Shown here: piece by piece, positions 1-14,663 of the stretch | How positions within the stretch are numbered: position 1 is the stretch's first letter | How the letters are laid out: every line of letters starts with the position of its first letter | Assembly (NCBI GenBank): GCA_014904845.1 | Contig: MU119403.1 | Coordinates: 1 to 64,000 of the forward strand | DNA length: 64,000 nucleotides | Direction: 5' to 3' | From: Acephala macrosclerotiorum | Lineage: Eukaryota; Ascomycota; Leotiomycetes; Helotiales; Mollisiaceae | Program-made: the position numbers and the translations under genes | The notes under the pieces: model-generated | The model's database searches: none | Seen by the model: only the letters and a program-made list of their open reading frames with translations | What the model was told of the DNA's origin: nothing

Positions 1-59
1 ACTCGAAACGAGTTCATTATATAAAAAAACGATTATAATAAAATTATATGTTTTTTTTT

Positions 60-275
60 CAAAAATCTTTATAAATAATTAGTTTCGAAATTAGTATTAA
101 TTATATATTTTTTAATATATAAAATTTTTTTATTTATTATAAATTAATTAACAATTTTTTTTATTTTTATTTTAATTGATTAATTAATTAATTTACGAAT
201 TATAAATTACAAATTATTTCGAATAAATTTAATTTATTAATTAAAACGAATTAATTTACGATTGAATTTTTTTAC
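60..275 (-). repeat. Left arm of a diverged inverted repeat
   Basis: The reverse complement of this stretch aligns well with 662-870, sharing long AT-rich words interrupted by C/T and G/A differences. The two arms are separated by about 390 bp. The neighbouring segments do not align convincingly. It may be the TIR pair of an old element or two copies of one repeat in opposite orientation. Confidence 0.55.
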
Positions 276-599
276 TTTGCATTTTATTATTTTTTTATAC
301 TAGTTTAAAAAATTTAAAACGTTTAATTAAACGATTTCAATTTAATTGCAATTTAATAAACTCGATAAATAATATTTTAAATTAAAATTAATTAAATAAA
401 AAATAATACGTCGATTCGATTATTATCGAATTTTTAATCAAATTAAAATTTATTAATATAATAATATTTTAAATTATATATAAATTTCAATTTATATTTA
501 AATTAATATTTTTTTATAATAAATAATTAATTAATATAAATTTATTTTAAAATACAAATATAATTATTTAAAAAAAATATTATTTTTATAAATTTTTTT

Positions 600-1420
600 T
601 TTTTTTTTATTAATCGTTCGTTTTGAAAACTAATATTAATTTTTATTAAATTAAATATAATTTATTATAAAAAATTTAATCGTAAATTAATTTGTTTTAA
701 TTAATAAATTAAATTTATTAAAAGTAATTTATAATTTGAAAATTAATTAATTAATTAATTAAAATAAAAATAAAAAAGTTTTTAATTATTTTATAATAAA
801 TAAAAAAAATTTATATATTAAAAAACACGTAATTAATATTATTTTCAAAATTAATTATTTATAAAATTTTAATCGAAATATTTAAATTCAATAATAAATA
901 TAATTATATAATAATTTCGAATTAATATATAATTAATTTAATAAAAAATATTAAAATTTTAATTTATATATAATTATATTTATATTTATAATTATAATAT
1001 ATTAATTAATTCAAATTATATAAAATTTATAAATAAATTAAAATTTAATTAAATATTTTTATAATTATATAATTTTTAAAAAAGAAAATAAATTTCTTTT
1101 TAAATTATATATTAAATAAAATAATTTAATATAAAAATTTATTAAAAATACGTTTTTATTTTAAATATTAAAATATTAATATATTAAAATTTTATTTTTA
1201 TTAAATTTATAATTATATAATATTTAAAAAAAAGTTTTAAAATTATTTTTTTTAATAAATATAATTATAATAATTAAATATAAAATTAGAATTTTAAAAT
1301 TTTATAATAATTAAAATTTAATTTATAAATTTTTATCGTTTAATCAAATTTTAAATTATTATTAATTTAATAATTATATTTATTTCAAATATTTATAAAA
1401 TATTTAAATTAAAATTTTTA
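600..1420 (+). repeat. Copy 1 of an old dispersed repeat
   Basis: Several words of 25-40 bases recur in the same order and orientation at 15065-15800, for example around 617-655 versus 15082-15120 and 900-1060 versus 15250-15390. Differences are mainly transitions plus indels. The two copies flank the nested LTR elements. They may be halves of an older element split by them, or two independent insertions. No coding trace can be read. Confidence 0.55.
662..870 (+). repeat. Right arm of a diverged inverted repeat
   Basis: This pairs with 60-275 in inverted orientation. It lies inside the larger direct repeat 600-1420. The copy of that direct repeat near 15.1 kb lacks about 115 bp of this arm, so the two structures have separate histories. 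Confidence 0.55.
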
Positions 1421-1658
1421 TAATTCTTCGTAAAATTGTTTTTATAAAATTTATTAAAAAATTATATTTTTAAAATTAAATTATTTTATAATTGTATTTA
1501 TTATAAATTTAATTATTATTAATAAATTTAATAAATTAAAAACTTTTTTTTATTTAATATAAATATTATAAAAAAATTTATATAATACGATTTAATTATT
1601 ATTTATTTTAAATATATTTAAATTATATTTATTATTATTATAATAAAATTATTAATAT

Positions 1659-1853
1659 TGTATTACTAATAAATAATTTAAATATACGTAAGATTTTTTT
1701 TAAATTTTAATATGTATATTGATTGTATTAATTGATTTTTTTAAAAAATAAATTTGAAATTTAAAAAATATATTAAAAAAAATAAAATTGAAATAATATT
1801 AATTTTATGTAATTTAATATTATACGTAATATTTATATGATATTATATTAATA
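1659..1853. repeat. Left LTR of the outer element
   Basis: 195 bp, starting TGTATTACTA. It is more heavily mutated than its partner at 14664-14858, where C in the partner is usually T here and G is usually A. Equal length without net indel supports paired LTRs of one insertion. Confidence 0.65.
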
Positions 1854-4207
1854 TTAATAATTTTTCTTTTATTATAATTTTTTAATACGTAAAATTTATT
1901 AATTTAATACAAAAAAAACGTATAATTAAATTATTTAAAAATAATATTATTTTCGTAGTATATTAATATTTACAATTTTTAAATTTGAAAAAAAAAAATT
2001 ATTTTTAATTTAAAAAATCAAATCGTTATAATATTAAACAAATATTTTTTTATTTATTTTTTTATTTATTTTTTTTTTTCGATTTATTTTTTTATTCGTA
2101 CTTTGAAATAATTAATATTTAGAAATTTTTTTAAAATTTTATTAAAAATTGATTTTATTATAATATTTATTAAATTATTTTAATTATTTATTTATTGTAT
2201 TTTTTGTAATTTTTTATATTTATATAATTATTGAAAAATTATAATATTGATTATTAAACGCTTTTTTTTAATAGTTTTTAATTTAATAAAATATTTATAA
2301 AACGAATATAAATTTATATATACAATTATTAAAATATTAAAAAATTCGAATTATTTAATAATTATATTAATAATAAAATCGATTTTTTTTATTATATTAT
2401 ATATTTTGAAAATTAATACGTTTTTAATAATTCGTTTACTTTTAATAAAATTATAATAAATAAATAAAAATTTAATTTCGAATTTATTATTATTTAATTA
2501 TTATTCGTTTATAAAAATAATTTCGTATTTAATTTGAAAATTGAAATTTTTATTATTTACAAATAAATTATTAACGAAAATAAAATTTTTTATTATTAAT
2601 AAATTTAAAATAATATATTTGAATTTTCGATTTAAATTTTTAATTTTTATTCGAATTTTTTATTTAAAATAATAATTTCGATTTTTATTAAATTTTAATA
2701 TTAAATAACGATAAATAAATCGAATATTATTTTAAATTAATAAATAATAATAATATAAATTTTTTGAATATATTATTTTTAATATTCGTTTTAAAATTTT
2801 AATAATTTGATATTTATTAATTTGAGTTTTTTTTTTGGATTTTTTTATTATATACAAATTATATTTTTATATTGTATTAAAATATATTTATTATTAATTT
2901 TTTTTGGAATTTAATTATAAATTTAATTTTTATAAATTCGTTTTTTTCGAAAAAAAAAAAAATTTTTTATATTAAAATAAATATATTATTTATTTATATT
3001 CTTATAATATTAAAAAAAAAATTTGTAATTGTTATTAAAAAAATATAAATTGTACATTGAAATAATTATAAATAAATTCTTTTTATAATATTTATAATAT
3101 GTAATTTATTAATATATTTTTATTTTAATAATATTATATAAAGATTTTAAAATTATTATAATTGTATTTAACGAATATAAATAGTAAATTTAAATAAATA
3201 AACGTATAAATATTAATCGTTAAAAATTCGTTATCGATTGAATATAAATTTATATAATATTTTAAAATTATATTTTTATTTTTTTATTTAAAATTCGAAT
3301 TAAAAATAATATTAATACAATAATTATTAATTAATTAATTCTTTGAATAATTAATAATTATATAAAAAAAATTTTTTTTTATATTATTATATTTTTAAAT
3401 TATTAATTTCAATTTTTTATAAAAAATATTAATAATTTTATTTTTGATTTTTTTAATTAATTTTGAATTGAAAATACGAATATTAATATATTTAATAAAA
3501 TCGTATTTTATGAATTTGAAAATTCTTTTTATAATTAAATTATCGATTTTTTTTTTTTTTGAAATATTTCGAATAATAATTTTAAAATTATTATTACGTT
3601 TTTTTTTTTTAATTATAATAATAATTTTATATTTATTGTTTTTTTATTTATTATAAAAATTATAAAAATTTCGATTTTTTTAATAATAATAATTACGAAT
3701 TAATTATTGAAATTTTCGAGCTTTTTATTGATTTTTATAAAATAATAATATATTTTTTTTTTGATTTATTATAAAAAATATTTTTATTATACGATTTCTT
3801 TAATCGTTTTTAATTACGTTTTTGAAATAAATTTTAAAAAAAGTTTTAATAATACTTTTTATTTATTTTATTTAACGAAATAAATATCGAATTATTTTAT
3901 TTATTTATTTTTAAAATTTTTAATTTCGTATAATATAATTTGATAATTATTAAACGAAAATTAATAAATTTATAAAATATATCGATTTTATATATTTAAT
4001 TGTCAATTACTAATAATTTATATAGTTTTTTGTAATCGTTTTTTTTACGTTAAATATATACATTTAAAAATAATAATAATTTTAAAATAAATTAAATATT
4101 TAAATCGTTTTTTATCGCGAGCGTATTCGTAATTTGTTTTTCAACGTATAAACATTGTATTTCTTTAGTAATTATACGAATTATTTTCGATTTTTTAATA
4201 ATAAATA

Positions 4208-4977
4208 CATCGGGAAAAATATTTTTTGCCAGTCGTTTTGCCGAAAAACACGGGCGCTAATAGTACTATTGGTTCGCTAATTAGTTGTCAGCGCTACCAA
4301 TCATTTTTGCTTTAGTGCTAATAGCGCTAGCCCCGTGCTAATAGTGCCAAAGCACTGCTAATAGCACCAACTTAAAATCAAATGCTTAGATATTCGAAAC
4401 TTATAATTTAAAATATTAATTAAATCTATTATAAAAGTTTCAAGCAAATCTATCGAGCGCGCATTGAGATATTAAACTATAAAATTAGAAACTGCGAAAG
4501 TTTTAGTGTTCTTCGCCAAGACTTACATGCAAACTAGCGGCCGCGCTTTATTTGATCAATTATTGAAAATATCGAAGAAATAGATAAGAATGAGAATTGA
4601 AAATATTAACGTCACTTAAAATCTAATCGTAAAATCGATCGATTCAAGCAAAGTTTACGCGCGTAGAGAATGCTGGCAAAAGCTGCGAGCGGGTGCTGCG
4701 AGCGGGTACTGCAGTTAATCGGTGTTGAGAGCTTAGAGGAGGCACTTAGAGACTGAGCGGCTCAATTGATTAAGTGTGGCTGCATAAGGGCCGCGCGCAG
4801 TCGTCTGCAGCCGCCGAGAGCCGAGAGTTTTAGTGTTCTCATAGGCCTAGACTCACTTGCCAATCGACTATCATTGGACGCCAAAGTTTTGGACATGCAA
4901 TTACTGCGTAGCGCGCGCCACTGGCAAGCCGCTGGCACTATTGGCAGCCAATTAGCATATAAAAATTTTTCTTGATG
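4208..4977. mobile_element. Normal-GC insert in the RIP block, hAT-like non-autonomous candidate
   Basis: About 770 bp of ordinary composition sit abruptly inside AT-rich DNA. The ends are short, imperfect inverted repeats, CATCGGGAAAAAT at the left and ATTTTTCTTGATG at the right. Near the left end a GCTAATAGYGC-type motif recurs four times (about 4253-4370), and TGCCAATAGTGCCA-like copies lie inverted near the right end. Short subterminal repeats with CA...TG ends are typical of hAT elements. A 13-bp tandem doublet lies at about 4681-4706. No transposase is visible, and the short open frames on both strands show no known domain. The lack of mutation suggests a late arrival. The family assignment is a guess. 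Confidence 0.35.
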
Positions 4978-5704
4978 TAATAATAATACGTTTTTATTAA
5001 TTATTTTAAAATAAATTTTGAAAACTAATAAAATAAATACAATTTTATTCAATTTTATTAAATCGTTAATAATTTTAATTATTATTTATAAAATTATTTT
5101 TTTTATTAATTTATTTATTATTTAATTTATTGCATATAATTTCATATATTCAATATAATAAAATATAATATTTTTTTATTTTTTTTAAATTATTATAAAT
5201 TTCAATAAATATTTTTTTAATTTTAATTATTATTAATTTTATATTTTATTTAAATTTAATCAATAAAAATTTTTTTTTTATATTATAAATAATATAATTT
5301 AATATAAACGAAAAATATTTTATATTATTTTTATTAATATATTTCTAAAAAATCACATAATTTAAAATACTATTAATAAATCGATTATTTATAAAATTAA
5401 TTTATTATTTATATATAATACGTTAACAATTATTAAATAATTGAATTTATAATCGTTTTATAAAATAAATTTGAATTTATCGAGTAATTATTTATATATT
5501 TGATAATAATAATAATATTTAATAAAATATTTAATATATTTTACGTTTATATTATAATTAATTTATTGAAAATTTTTTATTAAATATCGAATTAATAAAT
5601 ATTCGAATTATCGATATAATTAATATAATTCGATTTCGATAAAATAATTTTATATTAAATTTTGTTTTAATTAATTTAATAATATTTATAAATATTTTTA
5701 TTTT

Positions 5705-5952
5705 TGTCGATTTAATTAAATAATCGTTTAAATAATCAATTGAATAATTCGAATTATAATTTTTATTACTTTTGATAACAATTGTTTTAATATTTATTTT
5801 TTAATTCTAATATTTATTTTTTAATTTTACGTTTATATTTTTTAATTATATAAATAATAAATACTTTTTTTAAAAAAAAAAATTAAAAATTGAATTATTA
5901 ATATTAAATTAAAATTTTAGTATTTTGTGATTTGTTTTTAAACGTATTAATA
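5705..5952 (+). repeat. Left LTR of the inner element
   Basis: It shares with 11593-11841 the ordered words TTTTTATTACTTTTGA, TTAATTCTAATATTTATTTT and a terminal AAACGTATTAATA. Most differences are transitions. It begins with an intact TG. Confidence 0.7.
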
Positions 5953-8900
5953 CTAATTAATAATTGAATTCGTTTAATTATAAAATAATAAAATTACTTA
6001 CAAAAAAACAATAATTAAATAAAATCGATCGAATAAAAAAATTTAAATTGTATACAATTTATTAATTCAATTAAATATAAAAAAAATAGTTTTTATTAGT
6101 ATTAAAAAAAACTATCAAATTTTCAAAAAATATTGCGATTTTACGTTTATTTTATTTTCTTCGATTTAAAATTGATTGATTTTTTATTTTACGTTTTATC
6201 GCGTATTAAATAACGAATATTTTATTGTAATTTATTAAATAATTTTAAAACAATTTTTACGAGTTTGATATAAAAACTCGTTAAATTATTATATTTATCG
6301 AGTACAATATAATTCGATAAAACGTTTTTCGAAAATATAATTATACTTTTTTAAAATACGATTTTGATTAAAAAATTTTTTTTTAATTATTTTTTTTATT
6401 TCTCGATTCGATATAATATATATTAGAATAAATATAAAATTTCAAAGTAAAAAGTAATTAAAACTATAAATTATAAATAAAATATAAAAAAATATTTTTT
6501 AAATAAATAAAAAAAATATTTAAATAAATAAATAAATAAAACCACGAGAAAAAAATTATATAAAATTTTATAAATAAACAAAATATAAATATTAAAAAAG
6601 CGATTTATTAAAATTTTAAAAATATTAATAAATATTGCAAATAAAAAAAACAATTAAAATAATAGTATAAAAAAATTATAAAAATAAATTTAATAAGAAA
6701 TTTTAATTCATAGAAAAATATAATCGATTTAAAAATAAAATAAACTCGAAAATTAGCGTTTTTTATTATTTTTATTGAAAAAATTAAAAAAATAATATTA
6801 ATACTTTCGATTTTTTTTTTTTCAATTATTAAAATTTATTATAAAATTATTTATAAAACAAATAATATTATTCGAACGTATAATATTTTAAAAACAATTT
6901 CAAAAACGTAATAAAATATTATTATTAAATTTATTATTAAAAAATGAAAACTTGAAACGAAATTTATTATTTTTATTATTATTAAAAACTAAAAAACTAT
7001 TAAAAAATTTTAATCGATCAATATATAATTTCAATCGTAAAAATCAAACAATATTTAATTTCAATAAAAAATTAATTATTTTTATAAAAATTTATAATAA
7101 TAAATTCAAATACTACGAAAAAAAAATTTATTAAATATATTTATACGAGTATTTAAAAACTTATATTCGAAAAAAAATATTAAACTCGAGAATTATTATA
7201 ATACGTTTTTAATTATATTTATTAATAAAACTAATAAATTCTATTATTAAAAACTTACTAAAAAAATCTTTTTTTCGATAAAATAATTGAAATCGTAAAA
7301 TCAAATTTTGAGATCGAAAAACGTTAAAATCGAATATTTAATTAATAAAATACAATTATATTTATAATAATTCGAACGTAAAATTTAAATAAAACGATTT
7401 TTGAATATTTTGAAATATTATATCAAAAATTAATTTAAAAACAATTTGATTTATATTCGAATATACGAACAAAAATTATTATATAAAACAAATTTTATTA
7501 TATTTATTAAAACGTATTAAAATATTATTAAACGTTTTTTCGATTTTTATCGAGTTTTTAAATTATATATAAAAACGTTTATAATATAATTTTATTTTAA
7601 ACGAAAATAAAAACAATTTTTAAAATTTTTATAATCGAAAAAAAAAATTTATTGAAATACAATCGAATTATATTTCGCGAATCGCAAATATTATAATAAA
7701 AATATTCGATATAATAATCGAATTAATTATAAAAAATTAATAATATATTAAAACGAAAAAAAGTATTTTATTTATAAAAACTCGAATTATTAAAGTATTT
7801 ATTATATACTAAAAAAAAAGAAAAAAATATACAACGATTTCAAAAAATCGAAATTATTCGATAAAAACAAAATAATTTAATTTGTTATTAAATTCAAAAA
7901 ATTAGATTTTAATATTATTAAAAAATACGAACAATTTCTCGTTGAAATTATCAAAAAAAGAAATTTATTCGAAAATAATATTGTATAATCGATTAATTAT
8001 TTTATAACATTTTATAATACGATTAATAAATTTAAAATTATCGAATTATTCGATTATTAATTAATTTATTATATAATATCGAATATTGTAATACAATTAA
8101 AATCGTTTTTAATATTTATTAATATAAAAACGTATTTAATGAATTATTATGTATTAAACGTTTTTATAAGTATTATAATCGATATTAGCGTCGTTTAACG
8201 ATTTATTATTAATAAAAATTAATATTTGATTTTTTAACGAATTCAAAATTGAAAAAATAATAATTAAATTTGAAATCGATAAAATTTTATCTTTTAAAAC
8301 TATCGATATTAATATATTAATTAAACGTATTACGTTTTACATAATTTTAATAAATATATATTTTATTTTTATTTTTAAAATATAAACAAATTACAAATTA
8401 AATTCAATAATTTCAATAATATATTTATTCAAAATAAATAATATATATTTATTATTAAAATATTTAAATATTTTTAAATATTATTTAATTTATAGTAATT
8501 ATAAAATTTTTACGACAAAAATCGATTTTATTATTTATTATTTGATTAAAACAAAATTTAAACGATTATATAAACGTTTCAAATATTTATTAATCACTAA
8601 ATTCGCGCGAATATTAAAACGTAAAAAATATTTTACGAATTTCGAAAAAATTAAAAAAATAATAAAATTCTATTAATAATATTAAATAAATAATAAATTT
8701 TTCGAATATTTTAAATTTATATTATATAACGATTATAATTTTAATTATTCTATTTATTTAAACGTATTATAAATCGATAGAAAATTAATATTTTAAATTA
8801 TAAACGAAATTATAATATTTCAAATTACAAGATTTTTCGTTAATATATCGATAAAAAAAATATAAAACGTTTTTCGAACGTATTAAATTAACGTTTATTT

Positions 8901-11592
8901 TAAATTATTAATATTCACAATTTATAATTTCGAAATAAATTTTAATTTTAAAGAATTTCGTAATAATATTAAAAATATAAATATTAATTTGAAAATTATA
9001 TTAATAAAAATTTATAATTCGATTAATTTAATAAAAAAATATTATATTTTATTCAAATATATATATAATATATTATTTTAAAAAAGTTTTAAATTACGAA
9101 AAAAAAAAAACAATTTCAAATAATAATTAAAATAATTAATAATACAATGAAATTAAATAATATTATTTTTATATTTTTGTTTTTAATATTTATTTTCGAA
9201 TATTATAATAAAACGCGTTTATAATATTAATTATTACTAGAATTAAAACGATAAAAAATGTAATAATTATAATTCGAAAATATTATATTATTCGTCAAAT
9301 TAATAATATTTTACGAATAAAAAATAATTTATAAAATTATTATTTGATCGATTTATTTTTAAATTTAAACGTATTTATTTAAAAAGAAAATAAAAAATAA
9401 AAAAAATTGTATACGTTTTTAATAGTAAATAAAAAAAATATATTAATTGTAATTATCAAATAAATTAAAATATTTTCATAGTATTACAATAAAATTATTT
9501 TATTAAAATTTCGAATAATTTGAAAAATAATTAAAAAATCATTTATTAAAAAAAAATTTATTAAAAAATTTAAATTTAAAATTAAATTTTTTTCAAAAAA
9601 ATTCGAAAATAAAAAAAAATATATTTAATTTATTTTATTCGATTAAAAAAATCTCGTATATTTTAAAAATAAAATTATATTTATTTCGAATTACAATAAA
9701 AATTATTTTTTATATTTTTAATTTCGATAAATATATTTATATAATAATTTGTATAAATATAAAAAATTTTAAAATTTATTTAATTGAAAAAAAAAATCAA
9801 AAATAAATAATTGTTTATAGATTTTTATACAAAAAAAATTATTATTATTTCAAATAATTCGTTTACAATTTCTCGTAGAAAAAAAATTAATAAACGAATC
9901 ACAAAAAAAATTGTTAAATTAATTTTTAATAATTTAAAAAAAATTAATAAATAACGAATTTTCGATTTAAAATTAGTAAACGAGATCAAAAGTATAAAAA
10001 CGATAATTTTATACGAAAAATCTCGTTTCGTAATTTAAATATTTAACGATAAAAATAAAAAAATAATATTAATTCAATTTTTGATTATTTAATATATTAA
10101 TTAACGAATTATTATCGTTTTAATTTCGTTTTTTAAACTTAAAAAAATTAATTTTCATTTAAAAAATATTATTCAAATATATATATAATTAATAATTTTA
10201 TTAATACGTATAATTTTCATTAAACTTTTAAAAGAAATAATAAATAAACTTTTATTAAACGTCGTTTTTAAAATAATTAAATTTTTTTACAAAGTTTTAA
10301 AAATAAAAATATATTAATATAAAACGTATAATATTTATTATAAAAACAAATTTTCAATAAAATTTTCAATTTTCGATTTTTATTTATTTATTACAAAAAG
10401 TAATTATATTTTATTCGAGATAATCGATATATAAATCGACGATACGTTTATTTTAAAAAATCAAATTATTAATTAAATTTATAAAAATTTTTACGTTGTA
10501 TATTCTTTTATTATTTAACGAATATAAATTAATAATAAACGAAATTAAAAATAAAATTATATTTTCGTAAAAAAAGTAAAATAAGCGTTTAAATTTAATT
10601 AATTTAAAATTAAATTTTTATAAATAAATATATTTCGAATAATGTACTCGAAAAATATATACGATATATCGATAATAATTCAATATTAAAATCTCGAAAA
10701 AAAGCAAATTGTAATATTAAATAAACAATTACAATAATAAATAAATAATCTCGATCGTAGATTTTTATTTTTTTATTTGAATTTATATTTAATAAAAATT
10801 TTCGTTTTTATAAACGATTTTTTTATTATAAATAAAAATCTCAATTCGTAAATCGAATATATTATTGTTTTTAATAATAAAATTTATAACGATAAATAAT
10901 TCGATTTATAGAGTAATTTGTTTTATTAAAATTCAATAAAATACAAAAAAATTATTCGTATTATTTTAATTTTTAAACTATACGTAATAATAATAAAAAT
11001 CAATATAAGAATTTCAATTTTTATTATTTTTAATTTATTATAAAACGATTAAAATTGAATTTAATTCTCGTAATTATTTATATTAATTTTTTCTTTTTTT
11101 ACCAGTATATAATCAAATTCAATACTATTAAAAAAAAACGTTTTATAATCAATATTATAATTATTAAACAATTATTATTTGAATCGCTTATTAATATTAA
11201 TTATTTTAATATTAAAATACAAAAATAAATACAACGTTTCAAAGTTTAAAAATTAATCAATAAAAATAAAAATAGTAAAAAAAATAATCGTTAAAAAAAA
11301 TAATATTAACGAAAAAACATGTAATTATTATTTTGATATTTTTAATATTTTTAATATTTTCAAAAATAGAATTTTCGATTGATTCGAAGATTATAAATAT
11401 CGAATTTAAAATTTTTTTTTAAATTTGATTTGATCGATCAAATATTACAATACGTAATAATAATTAATTCACGATCAAATTTCTTTTTATTGTTCGATAA
11501 TAAAATAATACGTTTACAATTATAATAATATTTTTTTATTTTTTATTTACGAATTAAAAAAAACGTTTTTTTTTAAAAAAAAAAATTATTAA

Positions 11593-11841
11593 TATCGATT
11601 TAATCAAATAATCGTTTAAATGATCAATTAAATAATTCGAATTATAATTTTTATTACTTTTGACAATAATTATTTTAATATTTATTTTTTAATTCTAATA
11701 TTTATTTTTTAATTTTACGTTTATATTTTTTAATTATATAAATAAATAAATACTTTCTTTGAAAAAAAGTAAATAGAATTGAATTATTGATATTAAATTA
11801 AAATCTTAGTATTTTGTAATTTGTTTTCAAACGTATTAATA
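11593..11841 (+). repeat. Right LTR of the inner element
   Basis: Partner of 5705-5952. It keeps a few C residues that are T in the left copy (for example GACAATAA versus GATAACAA), so the two LTRs were mutated independently. It is followed directly by the ATTTT target-site copy. Confidence 0.7.
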
Positions 11842-14663
11842 ATTTTCGTACAATTAATATAATTTTATTTTTTTAAATTAAAACGGTTTCAAAATTATTA
11901 AATTTTATATTTATCGTATTTATATTTTAAATACAATATAAAAATAATATATTTATTAAAACGACGTAAAATATAATAATATTTACAAAAGTATTTATTC
12001 GAATAATTTTTTACAATAATATTATTTTTTTTTTTTAAATTGAAATTTGTATATTTTAATCGTAAATATATCGAATTAAATATTATTATCGATTTTTTAT
12101 AACGTTAAAAATTGCAATTATTCAATGGTAAATACGTTTATTATTTTATTATTTAATATAATTTTTTAAAAGATTTTTAAAAAATATTAATTTTCGAATA
12201 TAAATATTATATAATTATTAAATAAATATAATAAATTAAAAATATTTTTTTTAATAATAATATAACGAGTAAATTAATTATTTAAAATAATTATTATTTG
12301 AATATTATTAATTATTTTAATTACGATAATATAGTTTTTATTTTCGTTTTTTATTTTTATATTTATTAATAATTGTTTTGTTTTTTTCGATTTATTATTT
12401 TTCGTTAAATTTTTTATTTTTTTAATTTTAACAAAAAAATTCTAATAATATATTAATATAATTTTATAATTCGTCGTATATTAAATTTATTATTAAAATT
12501 TCGAGTATATTTATTATCGTTTATTTATTGTATATTTTATTAATTAATAATTTGATTTATTATAAATATAATATTTTAAAAATAAATATTTACTATTTTT
12601 ATTTCGAAATTTTTTATTGTAATTTTCTTTATTTCTTTCGTTTAATTTTAAAAATCGATTACGTTTTAAAATTCGTTTATTATTATATTTACGTTTTTTA
12701 TAAATTCGATTTATTTAATATTATTTATAATTATTATTTTCTTTGTAAATTTTATAATTTTTATAAATTTTAATATTATATTATTACGTTTTATATGCGT
12801 TTATTTTGATTTTAATTAATGTTTATAAATTAATATATATATTTTCGTACGTATTTATTAATTTATAAAATGCGAATTTGTATTTTTCAATATTTTTACA
12901 AATATTAATAATTCGATTTTGTAGATTATAATTTGTTTAATATTTATAAATTAATTTAAATTGAATTTTTTAAAATTGATCAAAAAATAATTACAAATAT
13001 TTTATTTTATTTTTCGATGAATTTATTATAATAATTTATAATAACGTCGTATTTTATTATATCGATATATAAAATTATCGATTTTTTTTAATTTTGAAAT
13101 ATTTTTTTATTATAATTATTATTATTTCGAAATTGTATTTTTATTTAATAATTTTATCGTAATAATATTTATTTATACGATTAATTAAATTAATAAAAAA
13201 TATTTCACAATATTAATTTTTTAAAAATTTAATTTTAATATAATAATTATAAAAGATTTTCAATTTATTATCGAAAATATTATATATTTTTTTATTATAT
13301 TTTTTATTATTAATATAAATTTTTATTAAATTTGTAAATAGTTTAATTAATATATTTTATTACGATTATAATTGAAAATTATTATATTAGAAATTAATAT
13401 TTGATCGAGTATTTTAATTTAAAATTATATTATTACGAATTTATATATTATTTTATTGATTTTCTAATTATTGAAATAATTAGTTTTAAGATTATATATT
13501 TGATAATTGTATATTTTAAAATTATATATTCGTAAATTTTATATTTGAAATTGAAATATTTTAAAATCGAATATTTTGAGATTAAAATTTTAATATTTAT
13601 AAAAGTAAATTGTATTAAAATATATTCATTTTACGATTTTATTTATTTTTCAAATACTTTAAATAATACTAAAAAATGAATTAATTTTTATTCAATTATT
13701 TATAGATTTTTTTTTCAATTTATTTATAGTATTTTTTTGTAAAAACGATTTTCTCAAATTTTTTAATTATAAATAATTTCTTTTTAAAAATATATACTCT
13801 ATATATAAATAAAACATCTTTGAAATTTCGTTGAATATTATTATTCGTTAATTGAAATATTTTATTTGTATATTTATTAAAATTCTTTTAAAAATATTCT
13901 TATAAACAATTATTATTATATTTTATTTATTTGTAATATTTTATTTTTTTCTCGATATATTTATTCAATTTATTTTATATAATATTAATTTTCTTTTTAA
14001 AAGTTTTTTTTTTTTTAAAATTTATTTTATCGTATAATTTTGAACGTTTTAATAAAAGTAAATATCGAGAAATAAATAATAAAATAAAAAGAAAATAAAT
14101 ACAAAAACGAATAAACGTTTTCAATAAATAAATATTTCGATTGATTAATTCAATAATTTTTATAATAAGCGTTTTCGAAAGTAATTTGTAAATACTTCGA
14201 ATAATCGTAAAATAATATCAATGTATTATTGATCGATTAATTCGAAGTTGTAAAATGTAAATATAATCGAAATAAAAAATAAAAATATTATTTGAAATAA
14301 TATTCGATTAAATAATAAATATAATAATTCAATTAATTACTTAATTAAATTTTCTATAAATAATATTATTTTACGTAGTAAACGCGAATTTGAATAAATA
14401 ATTAAAATTCGAACTCTTTTAAAATTAATATATTTAAATTTTTCGAATATTGAAAAAATATTAAAATTTTATTTCTACGAAAAATAATAAAGTTTTTATT
14501 GTTTAATAATATTTAAAAACGTTAATTTAAAATTTTTTAGTATTTTTTAATAATTGATTCAATATTATTTTTAATTAAAAGTATTTAATTTTATTTAATT
14601 AATTTTTATTAATTCGTAATTAAAAATAATTATTAATCAATATTAATATTATATTAAAAATAT

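Larger units (their letters stand above)
5705..11841 (+). mobile_element. Inner LTR retroelement, RIP-degraded, nested in the outer one
   Basis: Two direct repeats of about 248 bp (5705-5952 and 11593-11841) lie 5.9 kb apart. The left one begins TG and the right one TA, as expected after G-to-A mutation. ATTTT precedes the left LTR (5700-5704) and follows the right LTR (11842-11846), matching a 5-bp target duplication, although such a word carries little information here. An A-run at about 11574-11585 could be the polypurine tract. The interior is A-rich on the plus strand, fitting a plus-strand coding direction. Gag and Pol cannot be recognised after mutation, so the superfamily stays open. 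Confidence 0.7.

Noticed and set aside
4253..4370. CRISPR-like array from the repeated GCTAATAG motif
   Set aside because: The units are short, irregularly spaced, occur in both orientations and lie in a eukaryotic transposon-like insert; they fit subterminal repeats.
4762..5052. Two overlapping open frames on opposite strands in the 4.2-5.0 kb insert
   Set aside because: No domain, and they lie in repetitive, probably non-coding transposon sequence. One strand runs on into AT-rich DNA.
3444..12773. Several open frames of 60-80 codons in the AT block
   Set aside because: They are only F, I, K, L, N and Y, as expected from AT-rich sequence with few stops. No motif or conserved start.
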